From contig JAJFJQ010000028.1 in NCBI GenBank assembly GCA_021773835.1, positions 434,001 to 498,000 of the forward strand: DNA of 64,000 bases. The letters are read 5' to 3'. The translations under genes and the position numbers were made by a program. Origin of the DNA: Gammaproteobacteria bacterium. Lineage in GTDB: Bacteria > Pseudomonadota > Gammaproteobacteria > Ga0077536. The notes under the pieces are model-generated. The model ran no database searches. It saw only the letters and a list, made by a program, of their open reading frames with translations, and was not told the DNA's origin. The first letter of the stretch is position 1. Every line of letters starts with the position of its first letter. This document shows positions 58,911 to 64,000 of the stretch, piece after piece.

Positions 58911-59336
58911 CTAGGGGCACGGTCCGATATATTTTCCATCCCAACTAACGGCCATATTCATCGTTTGGCCATTGAAAGTCATTGCCATTTCCATACCGCC
59001 TTTAAGGGTTTCGCCGGAGCCGCTGACATTTCCTGCGCCGGTCATTTCTCCGCCCTTGTTCGAACATTGCACCTTCCAACTCATCGAGTGCGCGGTGCTA
59101 TCAAAGTCTGATAATTCGCAACCTTGTTGCATGCCCTTCATCATGACTTCTGGTGTGATGGTCTCGTCTTTGAGACATTGTTTGTCGACGTGATCGCGTG
59201 CGACATTTTGTCCGGGCATCGATGTTTGAGAGCGAAATTCCCATTCCCCGGTTTTAATTTGCATGCCCGCCGCATGCCCCGAACTATGCAACAATAATCC
59301 ACCGAGTAAGACGACAGAAAGTTCCATCAATTTCAT
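58911..59336 (-). CDS. Exported DUF3617 family protein
   Basis: A 141-residue protein with a signal peptide (KLMELSVVLLGGLLLHSSGH, AAG), then a DUF3617 domain: IKTGEWEFRSQTSMPGQ, KQCLKDETITPE, and C-terminal MTFNGQTMNMAVSWDGKYIG PCP. Four cysteines could make two disulphides. The domain is common in the periplasm of proteobacteria; its role is unknown. Confidence 0.82.
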   Translation of the reverse strand: MKLMELSVVLLGGLLLHSSGHAAGMQIKTGEWEFRSQTSMPGQNVARDHVDKQCLKDETITPEVMMKGMQQGCELSDFDSTAHSMSWKVQCSNKGGEMTGAGNVSGSGETLKGGMEMAMTFNGQTMNMAVSWDGKYIGPCP

Positions 59337-59397
59337 AATTCACTCCTTTTTGAATAGCGTTGTCACGTCGAGGGAGATTTCGAGTGCGACCCCGGAC

Positions 59398-59430
59398 AAA
59401 AAAAATCCGGTGCACAATGGGTACCGGATA
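59398..59430 (-). terminator. Rho-independent terminator of the 59566-59961 gene
   Basis: On the minus strand the arms ATCCGGT and ACCGGAT (59430-59424 and 59412-59406) form a 7-bp stem with an 11-base loop, followed by an unbroken run of nine T (59406-59398, written as A on the plus strand). It lies 136 bases beyond the stop of the leftward gene at 59566. The rest of the 59337-59565 gap shows nothing else. Confidence 0.8.
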
Positions 59431-59565
59431 TTTGCATGAGCCGACGCGATCTTGTACTTAATCACGCCGGGCGCGTGGTTCGGGCAAAGCTACCGCAAAC
59501 GCTTGGGTATATCAAATAGCAGGTTGTCTAGATAAATGACGTCGCCGTCCTGCGAACGCAGCGCA

Positions 59566-59961
59566 TTAGTCGTCCATCCAAAGATTAGCAATTTTCGAGC
59601 TTGCCGCAATATTTGCACGTTTCCCTAACATCGTGCCAACGTAGTGTTTCGCTTGTTCGACGTCTAATTCGGTGGACTCCGACTCTAGGTAGGTGATTAA
59701 TTCATGCGTGTGGCATGGAAATACGTAAATGAGAAACGGATCACCGTCGAATAGGAAAATCGCGGACCCCGCCTCAACAAGGTAATGAAAAAATGGTTCG
59801 GTGCGACTCGCCCCGGTGTCGAAATCGTAGACATGCGATTCGTCGCGGCAGGTTTTCGCTTCGCGCGCTAGGTGGCGACTCGACAGGAGTACGCAGCCGT
59901 GATGTTCAAGTAACTGCTGTAATTCTAAATCGAGCTCAGCGACACTGGCGACGATCTTCAT
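59566..59961 (-). CDS. Hypothetical cytoplasmic protein
   Basis: A 131-residue protein of unknown function. It begins MKIVASVAELDLELQQLLEH and has GCVLLSSRHLAREAK, FFHYLVEAGSAIFLFDGDPF and YVFPCHTHELITYLESES. There is no signal peptide or membrane segment; the fold is probably mixed alpha/beta. Its end has a clear terminator. It lies 45 bases downstream of pntB on the same strand and may be the last gene of the pnt transcript. Confidence 0.65.
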   Translation of the reverse strand: MKIVASVAELDLELQQLLEHHGCVLLSSRHLAREAKTCRDESHVYDFDTGASRTEPFFHYLVEAGSAIFLFDGDPFLIYVFPCHTHELITYLESESTELDVEQAKHYVGTMLGKRANIAASSKIANLWMDD

Positions 59962-60006
59962 GCATTACTCGACTACGATTAAGCGTGAGAGCAGCAGTTA
60001 GGATAC

Positions 60007-61395
60007 CTAGCTCAACGACTTGAACACCGCATCGAGGCTTTCTTTGGCATCACCAAATAGCATTTGTGTGTTCGGGCGGAAAAACAACGGGTTATCTACC
60101 CCGGCGTAGCCCGTCGCCATGCTTCGTTTGAGCACAATGGTGTTTTTCGCTTTCCACACTTCTAAGACAGGCATCCCTGCAATCGGACTATTTGGTTCCT
60201 CTTGTGCGGATGGATTGACGATATCGTTGGCGCCGATCACGATAGTGACATCCGTAGAGGGAAAATCATCGTTTATCTCATCCATCTCCATGACGATGTC
60301 GTAGGGCAATCGCGCCTCGGCAAGCAGCACATTCATGTGTCCGGGCATACGTCCGGCGACGGGGTGGATGGCGAAGCGCACATTCTTTCCTTCATTGCGC
60401 AGCGTCGTGGTGAGTTCAGACACAATGTTTTGGGCATGCGCCACCGCCATGCCGTACCCCGGTACGATGATTATCGATTCGGCCTCACGCAATAGATCGG
60501 CTGTTTCATCGGCCGATATCGGTACCGCCTCGCCCTCGAATGCGACCGCTTCCGTTCCACCAGCCGTACCAAACCCCCCGGCAATAACACTGACAAAATT
60601 GCGATTCATCGCGCGGCACATGATGTAGCTCAAAATTGCGCCGCTCGAACCAACCAATGCGCCGGTAACGATGAGTAGATCATTGGACAACATAAATCCG
60701 GTCGCGGCCGCGGCCCAACCCGAATAGCTATTAAGCATTGAGACCACGACCGGCATATCTGCGCCACCGATCGCCATGACCATGTGAACGCCGAAAGCAA
60801 AGGCGATCAAAGTCATGAAGATCAATGCCCACATAGCGCTAGTCGTTGAGGGATTGCCAACAAATACCGCACCCAGCCAGATGCAAGCCAGCGCGATACC
60901 GAGATTGATTAAGTGGCGGGCCGGCAACAGCATCGGTTTACCGTCGATCTTGCCGCGTAGTTTGCCGAAGGCAACGACCGAGCCGGTGAAGGTGACTGCA
61001 CCGATCAAGATCCCTAAATAGATTTCAACCTCATGGATGGTTTTCTCGACCCCGACGAAATGATGCGAGTGATCGAGAAACGTCGCATAGCCAATCAGTA
61101 CCGCAGCTAGGCCCACGAAGCTATGTAGGATCGCGACCAGCTCAGGCATTTCGGTCATTTGTACACGTGAGGCGACCACCATTCCGGCAGCACCACCAAC
61201 GGTCATCATGATCACAAGGACAATATACGAGCTGACCTGCGCACTAAATATCGTGGCGAGTATCGCAATAGTCATGCCGATGATGCCGTAGAGATTGCCT
61301 CTCCGGGCAGTTTCGGGATGGCTCAAGCCGCCGAGGCTCAGGATAAAAAGAATAGTTGCGGCAATGTACGCTGCGGTGAGAGTTCCGGACGCCAT
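60007..61395 (-). CDS. pntB: NAD(P) transhydrogenase subunit beta
   Basis: A 462-residue subunit of proton-pumping transhydrogenase, the usual PntB length. The N-terminal about 260 residues are membrane spans (domain II), and the C-terminal part binds NADP(H): [20 protein letters not shown] (GxGxxA/V), [38 protein letters not shown] and [18 protein letters not shown] are conserved. It works with PntA to make NADPH from NADH using the proton-motive force. Confidence 0.96.
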   Translation of the reverse strand: MASGTLTAAYIAATILFILSLGGLSHPETARRGNLYGIIGMTIAILATIFSAQVSSYIVLVIMMTVGGAAGMVVASRVQMTEMPELVAILHSFVGLAAVLIGYATFLDHSHHFVGVEKTIHEVEIYLGILIGAVTFTGSVVAFGKLRGKIDGKPMLLPARHLINLGIALACIWLGAVFVGNPSTTSAMWALIFMTLIAFAFGVHMVMAIGGADMPVVVSMLNSYSGWAAAATGFMLSNDLLIVTGALVGSSGAILSYIMCRAMNRNFVSVIAGGFGTAGGTEAVAFEGEAVPISADETADLLREAESIIIVPGYGMAVAHAQNIVSELTTTLRNEGKNVRFAIHPVAGRMPGHMNVLLAEARLPYDIVMEMDEINDDFPSTDVTIVIGANDIVNPSAQEEPNSPIAGMPVLEVWKAKNTIVLKRSMATGYAGVDNPLFFRPNTQMLFGDAKESLDAVFKSLS

Positions 61396-61404
61396 GACGA
61401 TTCC

Positions 61405-62964
61405 TTATTTACGAAACATGCGCAGCATGCGTTGGGAAACCAGGAAACCGCCGGCGATGTTGATCGATGCGATAAGAATGGCGATCCCCGCAAGCAGCGT
61501 GATGAGAAACGAGCTGGTTGAAACCTGCAGTAAGGCGCCGAGGACAATGATCCCACTGATCGCATTCGTCACGCTCATCAGGGGTGTATGTAGTGCGGGA
61601 GTAACATTCCAAATCACTTGATACCCAACGAAACACGCAAGCACAAAGACGGTGAAATGCGACATAAATGCGGCTGGCGCAACGCCGCCTAGGCCCCATA
61701 ACGCTAGACCGCCGGCAATTAGAAAACCGATTGATCCCCAACCACGGCGGGGTTCCTTGGGACTCTGCTCCGGTGCTTGCACCGGCGCGCTGCTTGCGGG
61801 TTTCGCTGGGGCTGCCGAAAGTTTTGGCGCTGGCGGTGGCCAGGTTATCTCGCCGTCTTTAATCACCGTGGTGCCGCGTACGACCTCGTCTTCCATGTCC
61901 ACGACGATTTCGCCGTTTTTGTCGGGACAGAGTTCGGACAGTAAATGGCGCAAATTCGTACCATAGAGCTGGCTCGATTGGGCCGCCAGGCGGCTCGGAA
62001 AATCATCGTAGCCAATGATCGTAACGCCGTGGACCTTAGCTATTTCACCGGGCTTGGTGAGCTCGCAATTGCCGCCTTGCTCGGCCGCCATATCGACGAT
62101 AACCGAACCGTCGCGCATGAGCTCAACCATGTCTGCCAGGATTAATTTTGGCGCGGGCTTGCCAGGTATCAACGCGGTCGTAACGATGATGTCGACTTCG
62201 GCGGCCTGCTCTCGAAACAAAGCCATTTCTGCTTCAATGAACGCGGGGCTCATTTCTTTCGCATAACCACCCGTACCACTGCCTTCTTCTTCGAAGTCGA
62301 GTTCCAAGAATTGTGCACCCATACTCTCGACTTGTTCTTTTACCTCAGGTCGCGTGTCGAACGCACGCACGATTGCGCCGAGACTCATTGCGGTACCGAT
62401 CGCGGCCAGCCCGGCGACGCCACCGCCAATCACTAGGACCTTAGCGGGTGGTACCTTACCGGCTGCGGTGATTTGTCCGGTAAAAAATCGACCGAAGTTG
62501 TTGGCCGCTTCTATAACCGCTCGATAGCCACCGATATTCGCCATCGAGCTCAGTGCGTCGAGCTTCTGCGCCCGCGAGATACGCGGCACGCTATCGAGTG
62601 CCAGCACGGTGACATTTTTCTGCGCAAGCCGATCCATTAGCTCCGGGTTCTGCGCCGGCCAGATAAATGACATTAGCGTTTGGCCATCGCCCAGTAGATC
62701 GGCTTCATGCTTGTTCAGCGCGGGGTGGTGTTCGGGGCTGCGGACTTTAAGTACGATGTCTGCGTTACGCCACAGCGCTTCAGTGTCAGATTCTATGGTC
62801 GCGCCTGCGGTGGTATAACTCGCGTCAGAAAAACTGGCACCAGCCCCGGCGTTTGTCTCCACTATCACCTCGAAACCGAGATCGCGAAGCTTAATCACGA
62901 CGTCCGGCGTTGTGGCGACCCTACATTCCTTTGGATGTACCTCTTTCGGTACAGCAATCTTCAT
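61405..62964 (-). CDS. pntA: NAD(P) transhydrogenase subunit alpha
   Basis: A 519-residue full-length PntA, as in enterobacteria: a soluble NAD(H)-binding domain ([77 protein letters not shown]), a Pro/Ala-rich linker, and four C-terminal membrane spans. In alphaproteobacteria this protein is split in two (PntAA/PntAB), so the fused form supports a gammaproteobacterial source. It lies 9 bases before pntB. Confidence 0.96.
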   Translation of the reverse strand: MKIAVPKEVHPKECRVATTPDVVIKLRDLGFEVIVETNAGAGASFSDASYTTAGATIESDTEALWRNADIVLKVRSPEHHPALNKHEADLLGDGQTLMSFIWPAQNPELMDRLAQKNVTVLALDSVPRISRAQKLDALSSMANIGGYRAVIEAANNFGRFFTGQITAAGKVPPAKVLVIGGGVAGLAAIGTAMSLGAIVRAFDTRPEVKEQVESMGAQFLELDFEEEGSGTGGYAKEMSPAFIEAEMALFREQAAEVDIIVTTALIPGKPAPKLILADMVELMRDGSVIVDMAAEQGGNCELTKPGEIAKVHGVTIIGYDDFPSRLAAQSSQLYGTNLRHLLSELCPDKNGEIVVDMEDEVVRGTTVIKDGEITWPPPAPKLSAAPAKPASSAPVQAPEQSPKEPRRGWGSIGFLIAGGLALWGLGGVAPAAFMSHFTVFVLACFVGYQVIWNVTPALHTPLMSVTNAISGIIVLGALLQVSTSSFLITLLAGIAILIASINIAGGFLVSQRMLRMFRK

Positions 62965-63327
62965 CGTTACCCCTCCTCGCCCATGGCGAGATTGAACGTG
63001 ATTAAGGCGCGGACTGGGTCCACTGATCTCACTTTAATTCGCAAATTCATATGCGCCACCTGATGCGGCCGTGTGCCATCAAATGGTTTGCCAGGCGGTT
63101 GCGTCGTGCGGCGTGAATTAGAATTAGTGGCATTTCGCGTGACGTCTAAACGGTAGTGCCTCTGAGTGTGTTGTCGGCATCTGTTTTTTCGATACCTCTA
63201 CCGAGCATTTATCAACTATTTTATTGCAGCGGGGAAATAGACTAAGGCGCGCATCTTAACGAAAGCCTAGCGATAAGTCAGTCCCCAAGGCGTGTCGCCG
63301 CGAGTGAAATAATCGAGAAAAATCGGT
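62965..63327. other. Gene-free stretch between pntA and the nitroreductase gene
   Basis: This 363-base gap lies between two leftward genes and should carry the pntAB promoter. I see no convincing open frame, hairpin terminator with a T-run or repeat in it. The only local features are a T-run (TTTTTT) near 63184-63189 and a somewhat AT-rich part near 63205-63240. Confidence 0.5.
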
Positions 63328-64000
63328 CTATGGATTAAATGTGTCTCCGTCGAAACGGTCGATCGTAGTGAAGGATTCGACGGGCTTGCGCTTGAGCCGG
63401 GTCAATTGTTTCACCGGTCGCCCGAGCGGTAGCATCGCCGCCACGGCATAGTGATCAGGCAAACCAAGAAGCGCCCGCGCTGCTGGTTCGCCGTTGGCCA
63501 GAAACGTGGTGAGAACGCCGCCGAAACCCTCGTTTCGGGCACCAAGCAGAATATTCCAGGCAAATGGATAGATTGAGGCGCCACTGATCACGCCGATGCG
63601 TGCCTGATTTAGGTCAAACGCCGTGACCACTCGAAGATCGAGCGCAATGACGAGGACCACAGGCACTTTCGTCGGGTCATCAAAATGACCGAGCATCGGG
63701 TAACGAAGCTCGGTTCGATCGGCCTCGGCGGGATCGACCGTTGTCGGGTTTATCGGATTAAACGGTACTTCGCCGGCCGCTTCCTGCGCCCGGTAGTAGC
63801 GGAAGGTGTCGGCACAGATCGACGCGATTGTGCGCCGGATCTCAGGGTCCCGCACCACGATCACCCGCCAGCCTTGCAGATTGGCGCCACTGGAGGCAAA
63901 ACGGGCATTGTCTAAGATACGGTATAGAGTCTCGTCCGGTATCGGCTCATCCGTAAACGCCCGTGCTGAAAACGTTGTACGCATTACTTCGTTTACTTCC
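63328..64000 (-). CDS. Nitroreductase family protein, N-terminus beyond the window
   Basis: An FMN-dependent nitroreductase. RTTFSARAFTDEPIPDETLY is the N-terminal motif with the Arg that contacts FMN, FASSGANLQGWRVIVVRDPE the conserved Ser-Ser-x-Asn region, and FGGVLTTFLANGEPAARALLG and MLPLGRPVKQLTRLKRKPVE the C-terminal motifs. The first ATG in frame gives 218 residues, but codons upstream to the edge (reading EVNEV) continue the family's usual N-terminus (x-x-V-x-E-V-M-R), so the true start lies just outside the window. Confidence 0.87.
   Translation of the reverse strand, partial: EVNEVMRTTFSARAFTDEPIPDETLYRILDNARFASSGANLQGWRVIVVRDPEIRRTIASICADTFRYYRAQEAAGEVPFNPINPTTVDPAEADRTELRYPMLGHFDDPTKVPVVLVIALDLRVVTAFDLNQARIGVISGASIYPFAWNILLGARNEGFGGVLTTFLANGEPAARALLGLPDHYAVAAMLPLGRPVKQLTRLKRKPVESFTTIDRFDGDTFNP

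Noticed and set aside
1-64000. GCGATCGC octamers (for example near 4049, 5655, 20703 and 25000) as a HIP1-like repeat
   Set aside because: They appear sparse and inside codons favouring ATC and GCG; I could not count them reliably and density looks far below HIP1 genomes.
1-64000. tRNA, rRNA, CRISPR arrays, prophage or integrase signatures
   Set aside because: None were seen on reading both strands; no GGTTCGAATCC-type arms in tRNA context and no regularly spaced repeats.

Overview
The window looks like a chromosomal segment of an uncultivated, probably marine, gammaproteobacterium. This is inferred from the two-subunit PntA/PntB transhydrogenase, an SrkA/RdoA kinase, ArfB, a group II truncated haemoglobin, a PEP-CTERM-like secreted protein and a class III-type PHA synthase. 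I see no rRNA, tRNA, CRISPR array, prophage or transposase gene. Genes are dense, often overlap by 1-8 bases and are mostly metabolic.

Layout. 1-4918: glutathione transferase running off the left edge, a sterol-desaturase-like membrane hydroxylase, a glycine-zipper secreted protein, a PhyH dioxygenase, a GFA-type zinc protein and an overlapping conserved hypothetical. 5071-7944: an Amt-family ammonium/methylammonium channel with a small membrane partner, then a CaiB/BaiF CoA-transferase. 8010-12345: an AGCS amino-acid:sodium symporter with a GlcD-like flavoenzyme, divergent from a DadA-like amine/amino-acid dehydrogenase. 12504-13317: two small envelope proteins.

13519-29671 is the centrepiece: one 16-kb same-strand block holding a complete N-methylglutamate pathway for methylamine. 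It contains mgsABC (N-methylglutamate synthase), mgdABCD (N-methylglutamate dehydrogenase, related to heterotetrameric sarcosine oxidase), gmaS (gamma-glutamylmethylamide synthetase) and a closing XRE-cupin regulator. Embedded in it, with start/stop overlaps that imply translational coupling, are genes not part of the textbook pathway: an FAD oxidoreductase, a second glutamine-synthetase-fold ligase, a 130-aa unknown, two class I glutamine amidotransferase-fold proteins and a solo B3/B4 (PheRS-beta-like) domain protein. A 263-bp MITE-like element with 30-bp terminal inverted repeats sits between mgsB and mgsC.

29685-40614: small translation/stress genes (DksA/TraR zinc finger, DUF4404, ArfB, cold-shock protein), hydrolases, a ThDP enzyme, truncated haemoglobin, an exported isoaspartyl methyltransferase, an aminotransferase, a CocE hydrolase and a PadR regulator. 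40640-43612: a 43-bp nested palindrome carrying symmetrical divergent promoters separates padR from a polyhydroxyalkanoate operon (phasin, lipase-like hydrolase, short PhaE-like subunit, PhaC). 43701-56495: GNAT, YtoQ, PEP-CTERM protein, SH3 protein with M48 protease, cupin, enoyl-CoA hydratase, SrkA with a coupled microORF, an orphan MotB/MotA stator with a PilZ protein, an LLM oxidoreductase and a PAS-GGDEF-EAL protein with a degenerate GGDEF site. 56509-64000: a fused double acyl-CoA dehydrogenase, DUF3617 protein, an unknown with a clear terminator, pntAB, and a nitroreductase whose start lies beyond the right edge.

Together the genes suggest a heterotroph using methylated amines as nitrogen (and perhaps carbon) source, storing PHA, and oxidising fatty-acyl or steroid-like CoA substrates. 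All assignments rest on motif and family recognition by eye; no database search was run.
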